From: Brevibacterium antiquum CNRZ 918
GTDB lineage: Bacteria > Actinomycetota > Actinomycetes > Actinomycetales > Brevibacteriaceae
Assembly: GCF_900169145.1 (NCBI RefSeq)
Contig: NZ_FXZD01000005.1
Location: 62,001 to 126,000 of the forward strand
Length of the DNA: 64,000 bases
Reading direction: 5' to 3'
Position 1 is the first letter of the stretch. Each line of letters opens with the position of its first letter. The position numbers were made by a program, and so were the translations under genes. Shown here one piece after another: positions 17,870 through 27,370 of the stretch. The notes below the pieces were generated by a model. That model did no database searches. It was not told the DNA's origin and worked only from the letters and a program-made list of their open reading frames with translations.

Positions 17870-17913
17870 AGTGCCTCGCGGCCGGTTCATTTCAGAACCG
17901 GCCGCGAGGCACT
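17870..17913 (-). terminator. Rho-independent terminator of the peptidoglycan hydrolase gene
   Basis: A perfect 19-bp inverted repeat (17870-17888 with 17895-17913, 6-base loop), about 50 bp past the gene's stop. On the minus strand the stem is followed by TTTTGG. Confidence 0.9.
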
Positions 17914-17959
17914 GGAGCTATCTGCCGAGTCTTACCCGACCGATGCAACCTTGCAGTCA

Positions 17960-20900
17960 TCAGCCGACGACGCGAATGACCTTCGCTCCACGATTGAGCA
18001 TCCAGCTGTAGCTGCGCTTCGTCGTGTTCGTCCGGGTCGAGCCCGCATCGTACATCTGCCCCTTGGTCTCGGAGATGATGCCGATGTGTCCTGGGATCCA
18101 GATCATGTCGCCTGCTTTGGCTTCGCTGGCCGGGATGACCGTGCCGGCGTTACGCTGCTGACTAGTAGTACGCGGCAGGTTGATGCCGTGTTTGCCATAG
18201 ACGTACTGGGTGTATCCCGAGCAGTCCCAGCCCCTCGTCGGTGAGGTTCCGCCCCAGACGTACCTCACGCCGAGGTGAGCTTTCGCTTCCTTGACGATGG
18301 AGTCACGCTGAGCCTGGATCTTCTCAGCCTTCGACGGCTTGTCGTCCTTCTTGTCGTCCTTGGACTTTTCGTCCTTGTCTTTCTTGTCATCCTTAGGCTT
18401 GTCCGACTTCGGCTTGTCGTCGTCCTTGGACTTGTCGTCCTTGGACTTGTCGTCATCCTTAGGCTTGTCCGACTTCGATTTATCGTCGTCCTTGGACTTA
18501 TCGTCCTTGGACTTATCGTCCTTAGACTTATCGTCCTTAGACTTATCGTCGTCCTTGGAATCCTTGTCGTCACCCTTGGCGTCTGTATCGTCTGTAGAAC
18601 CTTCCCCGGAGTCTGCAGCCGAACCGCCATCGGTGGCGTTGTCCCCCGGTGGCGCCGACTCATCGGCACCACCGGAGGCCTTGGCATCATCGGGATCACC
18701 CGGACCATTGGTATCGACTACGCCGCCGTCAATGGTTCCGGTGGGCGAGAACTCTGTGGTTCCATAGCCCTCGGCCCAGACGAGTCGAGCACCTTCGAAC
18801 AGCTGCTCTCCTCGTCCGTCCTTGTACACCGGATCCGACTCGGGGTAACCGAGGTGTCCTTTGACGGTACCTTTGTCACCCCAATACTTCAGAAGTGTTC
18901 CGGTGGTGTAGTGAGCACCTGTGTCTTTCGACCAGTAGATATTGCCCTTCTGGAACGACTGCGCCGCTCCCCCGTCCTTCAAGCCACCCTTCTCTTTCGA
19001 AGTGGGCAGGCCCAGCTGGGTCACGACATCACCCTTATACGAGTTCTTGATCGCTCCCGAGAGGTGGTAAGCACCGGTCTTCTTGGACCAGTAGACATTG
19101 CCCTTCTCGTAGGCACGGGCACGTGCGCCGTCCACGCCCTTGAGGTCGTGTTCCTTGCCTGTGGCCTTGCCGAGTTCCTTCGCGTGGTCCGCAGCGTACT
19201 TCTCGATCTCGGTCTTCGGCTTCGGCGTCGCCGTCTTGCCGTCGTCCTTCTTGGAGTCGTCCTTCTTGGAGTCGTCCTTCTTGGAGTCGTCCTTCTTCTT
19301 GTCGTCCTTCTTCTTGTCGTCCTTCTTGGAGTCGTCCTTCTTCTTGTCGTCCTTCTTCTTGTCGTCCTTTTTGCTGTCGTCCTTCTTCTTGTCGGACGGC
19401 AGGTCACCGGACTTCATGACGTCGGAGACGGTTGAACGGATTTCGCCGAACTTGGCGTAGAAGGCATCGCCCGGGCAGGCAGTGGTGCCGAGGTTACGGT
19501 GACCGACGATGGTCGACTTACCGGCCTTGACGTTGTTGAGAGAGAACTTCCAGGCGATGGCCGCTGCCACCGCATCGCGGGTCTTCTTCGGCGGCGCCTT
19601 GGTGTCGAAGCTGCCCATCACGGAGATTCCGACAGTGCCTGTGTTGTGTCCTGCAGTATGTGCACCGATCACTGCTTTGTTGATGTCACCGCCACGGCCC
19701 TGCCACAGACGGCCGTACTTGTCGGCGAGGATGTTGTAGCCGATGTCGTTCCATCCACGGCCTTTCTGGTGGAAGCTCTGGATACCGCGCAGAATTGCCG
19801 GCACGTCTTCCGCGGAGTAGCTGTTCGATCCATCGGTGTGGTGGATGACGGCCTGTTTGATTCCGCTGGCGTAGTCGGGGCTTCCGCTGTAGGACTTCGC
19901 CCCCCATGAAGAGCGCGAGCCGATCTTGGGCTTCGGCACCTTCTTCGACTTCGCAACAGTCGTCACTGAAGACGAGTCAGGTACGTAGTTCTGATTGCTC
20001 ACCTCAGCCTGACCGGGGGCGGCAACTGTCTCCACAGTTGAGTCATCTGAGGCGGCCGGTGAAGAGCCTCCGACGCCTTCGGATGGGTTGGAGCTCTGCG
20101 GCTCGATCTGAACCGGGTCATTTTCAGCCACAGCGGCAGCATCGTTGGCGTCGCGTTTGGGATCAACGAGGACGAGTTCGGCGTCGCTGGGCGCCTTGTC
20201 GCCCAGAATGCGCATCTGCACACCCGAGGCATGGTTGACCGTAAACGGCTCGGAACCCCGGTTCTTCGATTCGTCCTGCCGGTCCTCATCGAGAGAATCC
20301 CAGCTGCCCCACTCAGAACCGCTCTTGACCCGGACCTGGATGCGGATGTTGGACTGCGACTCGGAGAAGGTAAAGCCGACGAGGCTCGGGTTGTTGGTGG
20401 GAACGTCGAGCACGTCGGAGATCAGCGCGATATTTACGCCGTCCTCGGTCTTCTGACGAACCGAGCCGGAGATGTCGTCGCTGTCGCCGGACTTGTCGGA
20501 CGATTCAGCCCCCTTGGACTTCTCGTCCTTCGTTGCTGAGTCCTGCTTACCTGATTCATCGGCAGGAGCAGATGGATCGGCCTTCGAGGCGGACTCTGCA
20601 GGGGCACTGGCTTCGCTTCCGCCCTCGGGTGACGACAGTCCCGTGGAGACGGGATTGATCGAACCGGTGGAAGCGCCGACAGCAGAAGCGCCCGAACTCA
20701 CGTTGACGGTGGCAGGCACACGCGTAGAGGCGACAGCGGTCTGCGACTTGAAGATGTTCGGCAGGTTGCTGGTTGCGCTCTGGTTGGCGACATTGGCAGA
20801 GGAATCACTGGAAGCGCGGGCGCCGGGGACGTTGAGTCCGTCTTCGCTCACGCTCAGCGCCTCTTGGGTCACTTCCGGCTCAGTCGACGCCGCGAAGGCA

Positions 20901-20977
20901 GTCGGTGCCGTGACCGCTAAGGTGCCGACGAGTGCGACCGAAGCGCAGCCCGCGACTGTGGGCAATAAAAGTTTCAT
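17960..20977 (-). CDS. Secreted amidase - LGFP - NlpC/P60 peptidoglycan hydrolase
   Basis: A 1005-residue exported wall hydrolase with two catalytic domains. Residues 1-29 are a Sec signal (MKLLLPTVAGCASVALVGTL, ending AFA). A Ser/Ala-rich region and a beta domain lead to an amidase/PGRP domain at about 350-520, with QAVIHHTDGSN, HTAGHN and GHRNLGTTACPGD as zinc-site segments. Three LGFP wall-binding repeats span about 590-745. NlpC/P60 at about 893-1005 has catalytic Cys in WDCSGYTQYVYG and His in GHIGIIS. Two Lys/Asp repeat linkers separate the domains. It should cut both the amide next to muramic acid and peptide stems. Single-gene unit with its own strong terminator. Confidence 0.93.
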   Translation of the reverse strand: MKLLLPTVAGCASVALVGTLAVTAPTAFAASTEPEVTQEALSVSEDGLNVPGARASSDSSANVANQSATSNLPNIFKSQTAVASTRVPATVNVSSGASAVGASTGSINPVSTGLSSPEGGSEASAPAESASKADPSAPADESGKQDSATKDEKSKGAESSDKSGDSDDISGSVRQKTEDGVNIALISDVLDVPTNNPSLVGFTFSESQSNIRIQVRVKSGSEWGSWDSLDEDRQDESKNRGSEPFTVNHASGVQMRILGDKAPSDAELVLVDPKRDANDAAAVAENDPVQIEPQSSNPSEGVGGSSPAASDDSTVETVAAPGQAEVSNQNYVPDSSSVTTVAKSKKVPKPKIGSRSSWGAKSYSGSPDYASGIKQAVIHHTDGSNSYSAEDVPAILRGIQSFHQKGRGWNDIGYNILADKYGRLWQGRGGDINKAVIGAHTAGHNTGTVGISVMGSFDTKAPPKKTRDAVAAAIAWKFSLNNVKAGKSTIVGHRNLGTTACPGDAFYAKFGEIRSTVSDVMKSGDLPSDKKKDDSKKDDKKKDDKKKDDSKKDDKKKDDKKKDDSKKDDSKKDDSKKDDGKTATPKPKTEIEKYAADHAKELGKATGKEHDLKGVDGARARAYEKGNVYWSKKTGAYHLSGAIKNSYKGDVVTQLGLPTSKEKGGLKDGGAAQSFQKGNIYWSKDTGAHYTTGTLLKYWGDKGTVKGHLGYPESDPVYKDGRGEQLFEGARLVWAEGYGTTEFSPTGTIDGGVVDTNGPGDPDDAKASGGADESAPPGDNATDGGSAADSGEGSTDDTDAKGDDKDSKDDDKSKDDKSKDDKSKDDKSKDDDKSKSDKPKDDDKSKDDKSKDDDKPKSDKPKDDKKDKDEKSKDDKKDDKPSKAEKIQAQRDSIVKEAKAHLGVRYVWGGTSPTRGWDCSGYTQYVYGKHGINLPRTTSQQRNAGTVIPASEAKAGDMIWIPGHIGIISETKGQMYDAGSTRTNTTKRSYSWMLNRGAKVIRVVG
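18320..18590. repeat. In-frame 15-bp tandem repeats, Lys/Asp linker 2
   Basis: Imperfect 15-bp units related to TCGTCCTTGGACTTG code for KSKDD-type pentads at about residues 796-886 of the hydrolase, between the LGFP and NlpC/P60 domains. Several neighbouring units are identical, which makes length change by slippage likely. Confidence 0.85.
19220..19410. repeat. In-frame 15-bp tandem repeats, Lys/Asp linker 1
   Basis: Units related to TCGTCCTTCTTGGAG or TCGTCCTTCTTCTTG code for KKDDS/KKDDK pentads at about residues 523-586, between the amidase and LGFP domains. The charge is balanced and no hydrophobic residue is present, so it is probably an extended wall-spanning spacer. Confidence 0.85.
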
Positions 20978-21240
20978 CGTTACAGCCTTTTCGAGGAAGT
21001 CAGGGAAGTTCAGGCCCTGGAATCATCTCACCGTTGGCAGGACGGTGGGTAATCCCAACATCTCAAAATTGTTACACATATACGGCGTGTCAGACTAGCC
21101 AAATAACAAAATAATCAAGTTACACCGGTGTGGTTCCCAGTGTTTGCAAGGGACACACCGAGCGAAACTTTTTCCTGGAATCCGTCGCAATTCCCGGCTG
21201 CGGTCAGCCAGCGCACAAGGTCGACTGGGTCATCGATGCC
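20978..21240 (-). promoter_or_regulatory. Upstream region of the peptidoglycan hydrolase gene
   Basis: An AT-rich stretch (21061-21120) with TATATG and TAACAAT hexamers on the minus strand is the likely promoter. Between it and the ATG is a small hairpin, CACCGT (21030-21035) with ACGGTG (21043-21048). I looked for the c-di-AMP (ydaO) riboswitch sometimes found ahead of such genes and did not see its conserved core. Confidence 0.4.
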
Positions 21241-22761
21241 TCAAGGCACGTAGCAGATAGCTCTCTCTGCACTCTCTTTGCCCTCGTCAGAGCCGCTTCC
21301 GGTGCCACTTTGAGCACTGATCTGGGTGCTGACACCGGTTGCGAGTCCACGGCTCGCATTGACCCCGGCGAGTGCTCCGGACGTGTCGCCTGGCGCTGCT
21401 TGAGCGTCTTTGTCCTTCTCAGCATCCTTGGATGATTCTGCGATCGCGTCCGCAACCAAGGTCCTGGCGGCGTCAAAGTCAGGGTGTGATGGTGTCACGT
21501 TCGGCGGAGTGAGGTCAAGCGATTCAATCTTCTGCGACTTCACCTTCAGCGCCAGGTCCAGGAACTCGTCGACCTCGGAGGAGGGAATGTCCGTCGACAG
21601 TGCCCCTGGGGTTGCCTTGGCGATCTCCTGGTACCGAGTGAGAACTGTGGCGGGGTCGAGCTGCTTGACCATAGCCGTCTGCACGCAGCGCTGCCGGATC
21701 ATCCGTTCGTAGTCGCTGGAGAACTCACGAGAACGCGCGAACCACAATGCGTGGAAGCCGTCGAGCTTCTGCTTGCCCGGCTCAATCCACCCCTTGACTG
21801 GACCATGCTCGCCGGTGGTCGGATCGACTTTCGAGGAGATCGGCACCCGCTTTCCCGAGACCAGCGTGATCCCGCCCAGGGAATCGATGAGATTCTCGAA
21901 TCCCTTGAGGTTGACCATGGCGAAGTATTGGACTTCGAGACCCGTGACCGCCGAGGCGGCATCCATCGTGGCCTGCTCCCCTGCTCGTTTCGGGTTCTCG
22001 AACTCGTCCTTGTGTCGCTCACCTTGCTGGAAGACCGCATTGAGCAGGCATTCGTCGCCGCAGTTGAACCCCTGTGGGTACTGCTTATGCAGCGGCGAAT
22101 CCTTGGGAAACGGCACATTCTCCATGTTGCGCGGAAGACCGACGATGACGGTCTTGCCGGTCTTCGCATCGATCGAGACCAGGGACAGCGAATCCGGGCG
22201 GATGCCGGTGCGCCCCTTGCCCGCATCTGAGCCGAGGAGAAGGATATTGTAGCGACCGTCCACGGGTTTCGCGGCCGTCCCGGAGGCGAAGAGATCAGCC
22301 ATCAGTCCGCGTTGGGAGTCCAGCAGCGTCGTGCCCCAGGCCAGCGGGCCCACAACGACGAGAACCAGAGCGCAGAACGCGGCGAGGAAGCGTTTGCGCG
22401 CCCTCGCCGACAGAGTGACCAGCTTGATCCGGCGCAGAGCATCGAAGAGGCACACGATCCAGTTGATGGCGATGACCGGCAGCCAGATGGTGAGGAACGT
22501 CAGCAGGAAGGTATTCGTGCCGATGGTGAAGAGGAACTTCTTGTCGATGAGAATCACGATCAGTGCAATGATCGCGAGTATCCAGCTGAGCGCGGTGATC
22601 GACAGCGAGATCTTGGCCCAGCGACGAGCCCGGAACAGCAGCTGCACTCCCCCGGGAATGAGAACGGTGACCAGGAGAAGAATCCACGCCCGTACATCCC
22701 GCGTCGGCTGTGAAGCGTACGACGGATGATGGATGGGGTCGACGTATCTCGTTTCGGCCAC
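21241..22761 (-). CDS. LytR-CpsA-Psr (LCP) family wall-polymer ligase
   Basis: LCP enzymes attach lipid-linked glycans to peptidoglycan outside the membrane. The 506 residues show four hydrophobic segments within 1-150, then the LCP domain: YNILLLGSDAGKGRTGIRPDSLSLVSID, the conserved VIVGLPRNMENVPFP, the FENLIDSLGGITL segment and LDGFHALWFARSREFSSDYERMIRQR with the Asp/Arg groups that hold pyrophosphate. A low-complexity tail ends ICYVP. Four membrane helices are more than the single one of classical members; the actinobacterial Rv3267 position fits. Start GTG at 22761. Confidence 0.92.
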   Translation of the reverse strand: MAETRYVDPIHHPSYASQPTRDVRAWILLLVTVLIPGGVQLLFRARRWAKISLSITALSWILAIIALIVILIDKKFLFTIGTNTFLLTFLTIWLPVIAINWIVCLFDALRRIKLVTLSARARKRFLAAFCALVLVVVGPLAWGTTLLDSQRGLMADLFASGTAAKPVDGRYNILLLGSDAGKGRTGIRPDSLSLVSIDAKTGKTVIVGLPRNMENVPFPKDSPLHKQYPQGFNCGDECLLNAVFQQGERHKDEFENPKRAGEQATMDAASAVTGLEVQYFAMVNLKGFENLIDSLGGITLVSGKRVPISSKVDPTTGEHGPVKGWIEPGKQKLDGFHALWFARSREFSSDYERMIRQRCVQTAMVKQLDPATVLTRYQEIAKATPGALSTDIPSSEVDEFLDLALKVKSQKIESLDLTPPNVTPSHPDFDAARTLVADAIAESSKDAEKDKDAQAAPGDTSGALAGVNASRGLATGVSTQISAQSGTGSGSDEGKESAERAICYVP

Positions 22762-23065
22762 TGACCTACCTTTGCCTCGCGCTCGTTGCTGTTATGGCCA
22801 CCTGCGCGGACCCGAAGCCCGCGGCGACACAGACCACTGTGCCAAACCTTCTGGAGAGTCCACTGTGTTCATCTATTGTGGCGCGTGCGAACCCGGGATT
22901 CCGGCACATTCGGCCTGCGCATGTCGCGTCGGGACAGGTGTACTTGATCACAGACGCTCGGCGCGTGTGCCTCAGTGTGAGCGCGCAGAGAAGAAGGCCA
23001 CCTCCCGCAGGTGGCGACCTTCTTGCCTGAAACATGAGTTCCTCCCCGCCGAGGCGGGTCTGGCC
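22762..23065. other. Spacer between LCP gene and acyl-CoA dehydrogenase
   Basis: It carries the LCP promoter region and the terminator at 22991-23024. Frames overlapping it on both strands have no homology I recognise. Confidence 0.4.
22991..23024 (-). terminator. Terminator hairpin after the purK-purE-acyl-CoA dehydrogenase unit
   Basis: AAGAAGG pairs with CCTTCTT and the inner CCACCT with AGGTGG, around a CCCGC loop with a 3-base bulge (CGA). On the minus strand it runs into TTCTTCTCT. It lies about 40 bp past the dehydrogenase stop. Confidence 0.7.
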
Positions 23066-24217
23066 TCAGCTGATGAGCTTGCGCCCCATCACCATGCGCT
23101 GGATCTGGTTGGTGCCTTCGTAGATCTGTGTGATCTTCGCATCACGCATCATCCGCTCGACAGGATGGTCGACGACATATCCGGCACCCCCGAGCAGCTG
23201 CACGGCATCGGTCGTGATCTCCATGGCTGCGTCCGAGGCGAAGGCCTTCGCCGCGGCTCCGAAGTACGTCAGGTCGTCATCGAAACGCTCGCTCTTGGCT
23301 GCCGCCGTGTACGTGAGCTGACGGGCTGCTTCGAGTTTCATGCCCATATCGGCGAGCATGAACTGGATCGCCTGGTTCTCGGCGATGTTCTTGCCGAACT
23401 GCTGGCGTTCCTTGACGTAGCCCAGCGCATAGTCGAGCGCCCCCTGGGCGATGCCGACGGCCTGCGCGGCAATCGTCACGCGAGTATGGTCCAGAGTCCG
23501 CAGAGCGATCTTCAGGCCCTCACCGGGGGCACCGATGATGCGGTCGCCGGGCAGACGGACATTGTCGAAGAGGAGTTCGCGCGTCGGCGAGCCTTTGATG
23601 CCGAGCTTGCGCTCCTTCTCACCGAAGGTGAATCCTTCGTCGGACTTCTCAACGACGAAGGCGGAGATGTTGCGTCCGCGCGCACCGTCTGGGTCAGTGA
23701 CGGCCATGACCGTGTAGTAGTCGGAAACGCCGGCGTTCGTGATCCAGGTCTTGACGCCGTTGAGGATCCAGTCGTCACCATCGGCCAAGGCACGGGTCTT
23801 CATCGAGGCCGTATCGGACCCGGCTTCGCGCTCTGAGAGCCCATAGGAGAACCCGGCCTCACCGCGGGCCACTGACGGGAAGTACTTCGCCTTGATCTCT
23901 TCGCTGCCGCCGAGCTGGACCGGCATGCTGCCGAGCTTGTTCACGGCGGGGATCAGAGAGGACGAGGCGCAACCACGGGCGACCTCTTCGATGATGATGG
24001 CCACTGCCAGCGCGTCAGCACCCATGCCGCCATGTTCCTCGGGGATGTGGGCGGCGAAGAAGTCGGTCTCGACGAGAGCGTCGTGGGCTTCCTGCGGGTA
24101 GCGGGAATCGGCGTCAACCTCGGCGGCAAAGGGTGTGATCTTCTTCTCGACGACGTTGCGCACTGCGGCGCGAATCTCTTCGTGTTCTTCGCTGGGCTGA
24201 TAGAGGTCGAACATCAT
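23066..24217 (-). CDS. fadE25: Acyl-CoA dehydrogenase (FadE25-like)
   Basis: An FAD-dependent acyl-CoA dehydrogenase introducing the 2,3 double bond in beta-oxidation or branched-chain degradation. The 383 residues include FSYGLSEREAGSDTASMKT, the WITNAG FAD contact, HTRVTIAAQAVGIAQGALDYA, RQQFGKNIAENQAIQF, and the catalytic base Glu367 in YEGTNQIQR. Two ATG codons are adjacent (24217, 24214) after AGGAGAA; the second has the better spacing. It lies 34 bp after purE. The same purK-purE-fadE25 order occurs in M. tuberculosis (Rv3276c-Rv3274c). GATCGATC within a near-palindrome lies at 24228-24236. Confidence 0.93.
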   Translation of the reverse strand: MMFDLYQPSEEHEEIRAAVRNVVEKKITPFAAEVDADSRYPQEAHDALVETDFFAAHIPEEHGGMGADALAVAIIIEEVARGCASSSLIPAVNKLGSMPVQLGGSEEIKAKYFPSVARGEAGFSYGLSEREAGSDTASMKTRALADGDDWILNGVKTWITNAGVSDYYTVMAVTDPDGARGRNISAFVVEKSDEGFTFGEKERKLGIKGSPTRELLFDNVRLPGDRIIGAPGEGLKIALRTLDHTRVTIAAQAVGIAQGALDYALGYVKERQQFGKNIAENQAIQFMLADMGMKLEAARQLTYTAAAKSERFDDDLTYFGAAAKAFASDAAMEITTDAVQLLGGAGYVVDHPVERMMRDAKITQIYEGTNQIQRMVMGRKLIS

Positions 24218-24251
24218 TCTCCTATAACTGATCGATCGTTAAGTACCACCA

Positions 24252-24827
24252 TTATCGCCGCAGGGCCTGCCCTTTGTCGAGAGCGATCTGCCGCAGCTGG
24301 CTCCGATACTCGTCGAGCCGGCCGCGGATCGCCTCCGCTGCAGCGGTGTCACCGGCGCCTAAGATTCGGGCGGCGAGGAGTCCTGCATTCTTGGCTCCGC
24401 CGATGGAAACGGTGGCCACAGGGACGCCTCCGGGCATCTGCACGATTGAGAGCAGAGAGTCCATACCATCGAGGTACTTCAGCGGGACGGGGACCCCGAT
24501 GACCGGAAGTGATGTCATCGAAGCGATCATCCCGGGCAGGTGGGCCGCTCCCCCGGCGCCGGCGATGATGACACGCAGTCCGCGGTCTGCGGCGGTCTTG
24601 GCCCATTCGACCATATCCTCGGGCATGCGGTGGGCTGAGACGACCTCGGCGGTCGACTCGATGCCCAGTTCCTCCAGGGCCTCGGCCGCGGCCTTCATCG
24701 TCGGCCAGTCCGAGTCCGAGCCCATGACGATTCCAACGACAGCGGTGCCTGAATTCGCAGAGTCCGGCACCGAGGTGGCTCCTGGGTTGTCGTGAGTCGT
24801 GGAGCTGGCGTCATTCGCTGGAGACAT
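24252..24827 (-). CDS. purE: N5-carboxyaminoimidazole ribonucleotide mutase
   Basis: Class I PurE, which moves the carboxyl group of N5-CAIR to give CAIR in purine synthesis. The 191 residues contain [13 protein letters not shown] near 51, the catalytic SAHRMPEDM with its His, and [14 protein letters not shown]; the N-terminal 35 residues are low-complexity. I set the start at ATG 24827 because it lies one base after the purK stop; the frame is open further into purK, but that part is not homologous. Acts directly after PurK. Confidence 0.95.
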   Translation of the reverse strand: MSPANDASSTTHDNPGATSVPDSANSGTAVVGIVMGSDSDWPTMKAAAEALEELGIESTAEVVSAHRMPEDMVEWAKTAADRGLRVIIAGAGGAAHLPGMIASMTSLPVIGVPVPLKYLDGMDSLLSIVQMPGGVPVATVSIGGAKNAGLLAARILGAGDTAAAEAIRGRLDEYRSQLRQIALDKGQALRR

Positions 24828-24828
24828 A

Positions 24829-26094
24829 TCAGACCCTTTCGTCGCCGGAGATGGCGGGAATGCCTGCGGAGTCATCGGCACCTGAATTCGTATTCGCGTC
24901 AAGGTCTGCCGGGGCCGGCATCTGAGGATGCGGGTTGACGTCGACGCCGGCGATGAAGTCCGCTGCATGACGGGCGCGAGCGAGCACGAGGTCCGCGTCC
25001 TGCCCGTAGGCGTTGACATGGCCGACCTTTCGGCCCGGGCGCACTCCCTTGCCATAGAGGTGGACCTTGACCGCCGGGTCGTGGGCCATCACATGCAGAT
25101 AGGGGTGGTAGAGGTCTTCGTGGTCGGCGCCGAGGATGTTGACCATCACGGAGACATCTTCCCGCGCCGCGGGACTGCCCAGGGGCAGGTCGAGGACCGC
25201 GCGAAGGTGCTGTTCGAACTGGCTGGTCACGGCCCCGTCCTGGGTCCAGTGACCGGTGTTGTGAGGACGCATCGCAAATTCGTTGATGAGGAACCCCTCG
25301 GCGGTCTCGAACAGCTCCATCGCCATCACACCGGTGACGTCGAGGGCACCGGCGACCTTGAGGATCGCCTCGGTGATCTCTCTCGCCTTATCTGCGGCCA
25401 GCCCCGGTGCAGGCGCGATGGCCTCCTTGCACACACCGTTCTGCTGCCAGGTCTCGACGACGGGCCACACCGCCGTCTGGCCCATCGGGGAGCGTCCGAC
25501 CATGACTGCGAGCTCACGGGTGAAGTCCACCTTCTCCTCGGCCAACAGCTGCCCGACTTCGTCGAGCCAGGTGAGAGCCTCATCGATGGTGTCAATGACT
25601 CGCACACCCTTACCGTCATAGCCACCGCGAGGTGTCTTGAGGATGAAGGGGAATCCGACTCGCTCCGCGAATGCGACAACATCGGCGCGCGATGTGATCT
25701 CCGCCCAGGCTGGATTCGGCAGCCCGAGTTCGTCCATCCTCCTGCGCATGAGGATCTTGTCCTGAGCGAAGATGAGGGCCTGCGGTCCCGGGCGGACTGC
25801 GTGGCCCGCCTCGGCGAGAGCCTGCAGGTGTTCCGGGGGAACATGCTCATGGTCGAAGGTCACCACGTCCACCGTCTCGGCGAAGGCCTTGAGGGTCGCG
25901 AAGTCCGTATAGTCTCCGACGCTCACCTCATTGATGACCTGAGTGGCCGGGGCATCGGCGGTCTCAGCGAGAACTGAGAAGCGGATGCCGAGGGCTTCTG
26001 CGGCAGGGGCAAGCATACGTGCCAATTGGCCTCCGCCAATGACACCAACACGAGGAAAAGTCACATTCTCCATCCTATCGTCCACCGCAGACAT
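24829..26094 (-). CDS. purK: N5-carboxyaminoimidazole ribonucleotide synthase
   Basis: An ATP-grasp enzyme that carboxylates AIR with bicarbonate. The 421 residues have [21 protein letters not shown] near 16, [12 protein letters not shown], the ATP-grasp lid [14 protein letters not shown], and the metal-binding [21 protein letters not shown] second start, [10 protein letters not shown] at 26073, may be the real one, as most homologs begin there. The last 45 residues are low-complexity. First gene of the purK-purE-acyl-CoA dehydrogenase unit. Confidence 0.95.
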   Translation of the reverse strand: MSAVDDRMENVTFPRVGVIGGGQLARMLAPAAEALGIRFSVLAETADAPATQVINEVSVGDYTDFATLKAFAETVDVVTFDHEHVPPEHLQALAEAGHAVRPGPQALIFAQDKILMRRRMDELGLPNPAWAEITSRADVVAFAERVGFPFILKTPRGGYDGKGVRVIDTIDEALTWLDEVGQLLAEEKVDFTRELAVMVGRSPMGQTAVWPVVETWQQNGVCKEAIAPAPGLAADKAREITEAILKVAGALDVTGVMAMELFETAEGFLINEFAMRPHNTGHWTQDGAVTSQFEQHLRAVLDLPLGSPAAREDVSVMVNILGADHEDLYHPYLHVMAHDPAVKVHLYGKGVRPGRKVGHVNAYGQDADLVLARARHAADFIAGVDVNPHPQMPAPADLDANTNSGADDSAGIPAISGDERV

Positions 26095-26146
26095 GAGACG
26101 CGCAGGTTCAGCATGCGAGTCCCGGCCGCGCTGAGGGAGCCCGGCC

Positions 26147-27370
26147 TCAGTTGGAGAGTCTCAGGCGCCATAGCGAGGTCACCTCTGCGCCGCGTGCCCT
26201 GTGAAGTTCGTCCTCGGTGTCCGAGGCACGAGGGTGGCGTGGAGCTGTGTCGTGTCGATCGTGGACTCGCAGCCCCGCAGCGGTGATGCGCTCAAGCAGA
26301 GCCTCTCGGGTCCTCAGACCAAGGTGCTCGGCAAGATCGGACAGAATCAGCCATCCCTCGCCGGCAGGGCTCAGATGCGCAGCCAGACCCTCGATGAAGC
26401 GGTGGAGGACATCGGAGTCGGGGTCGTAGATACCGGCCTCGAGCGCAGACGTCGGGCGGGCGGGCAGCCACGGCGGGTTGCACACGATGAGGTCGGCGCG
26501 TCCCTGCGGGAAGAGATCGGCCTCCACCACCTCGGCGGACTCAGCGAGACCCAGATGCTCCAGATTCTCCTGGGCACAGGTCACCGCACGGGGATTGATG
26601 TCCGTGGCCACGACGCGTTCGACCCCGCGGCGCAACAGCACTGCGGCGAGCACGCCGGTGCCCGTGCCAAGATCGAAGGCCGTCTCGGGTGCAGATGAAT
26701 TGCCTGTCACGGACTCGGGAAATGGTGTCTGAGCGACGAGATCGACGTATTCGCCGCGGATCGGGGAGAACACACCGTAGCGGGGGTGGATGTCCTCGCC
26801 GAGGGCGGGAATGGCCACGCCCTTCAGTTGCCATTGGTAGGCACTGAGCACCCCGTTCAACTCGGTCAGCGAGACGCACATCGGTCCCGTCGACGGCCCG
26901 TAGGCGGCCTCACAGGCCAGCCTCACATCGGGGGCGCGGCGCAGGTTCAACTGGTAGCCATCGTCGAGTTCGACGATCAGCGCACCGAGCAGACGGGCAC
27001 GATCGGCGATGGAGCGACGCTGCGCTTCGAATGCCCCCGCACCGCTGCCTCCGCCGCCACCGTGTTTGCCGGCTCCGCGGCGGGCACTGTGGCGTTTGAC
27101 ACGGCGGTCCATCGCCTGCAGCAGCTGACGACCGTTATGGTAGTCCCCGCGCCACAGCAGCCCAGCCCCGGATCGGGCCAGACGGTAGGCGGCATCGGCA
27201 GTGATGTCGTCGCTGATCACCGTCACTTGCGTCGGGGCTGCGGACTGGTTCTCCGAATGCCAGTGCGCCGACCGTTGGGCCCCGTCCTCGGTCCAGTCGA
27301 GTGCGGTCGTTGAAGGTTCGAGGCCGGTCACTGGGGGTTCCTGAAGGCGCTGATCACGGGCCCGACTCAC
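26147..27370 (-). CDS. SAM-dependent methyltransferase, small (MTS) family
   Basis: A 407-residue class I methyltransferase. The SAM loop is FDLGTGTGVLAAVLLRRG near 232, the acidic partner VATDINPRAVTCA near 252, and the catalytic NPPW motif (LIVCNPPWLPARP) near 290. NPPW/Y is typical of N-methylation of exocyclic amines in RNA, DNA or protein. The N-terminal 200 residues are not catalytic, and include a Gly-rich loop (KHGGGGGSGAG). GTG start at 27370 overlaps the upstream stop as GTGA. The substrate is unknown; ribosome or release-factor modification is possible. Confidence 0.85.
   Translation of the reverse strand: MSRARDQRLQEPPVTGLEPSTTALDWTEDGAQRSAHWHSENQSAAPTQVTVISDDITADAAYRLARSGAGLLWRGDYHNGRQLLQAMDRRVKRHSARRGAGKHGGGGGSGAGAFEAQRRSIADRARLLGALIVELDDGYQLNLRRAPDVRLACEAAYGPSTGPMCVSLTELNGVLSAYQWQLKGVAIPALGEDIHPRYGVFSPIRGEYVDLVAQTPFPESVTGNSSAPETAFDLGTGTGVLAAVLLRRGVERVVATDINPRAVTCAQENLEHLGLAESAEVVEADLFPQGRADLIVCNPPWLPARPTSALEAGIYDPDSDVLHRFIEGLAAHLSPAGEGWLILSDLAEHLGLRTREALLERITAAGLRVHDRHDTAPRHPRASDTEDELHRARGAEVTSLWRLRLSN

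Noticed and set aside
18275-19435. Plus-strand Leu/Val-rich frame over the Lys/Asp linkers
   Set aside because: The hydrophobic reading is the complement of Lys/Asp codons and looks like membrane repeats; the real gene is on the minus strand with signal peptide and catalytic motifs.
20978-21240. c-di-AMP (ydaO) riboswitch ahead of the peptidoglycan hydrolase
   Set aside because: Such genes are often controlled this way in actinobacteria, but I could not find the conserved core in this spacer.
22733-23836. Long open frame on the plus strand over the spacer and acyl-CoA dehydrogenase gene
   Set aside because: It is antisense to the dehydrogenase, has no homology I recognise, and its length follows from high GC content.
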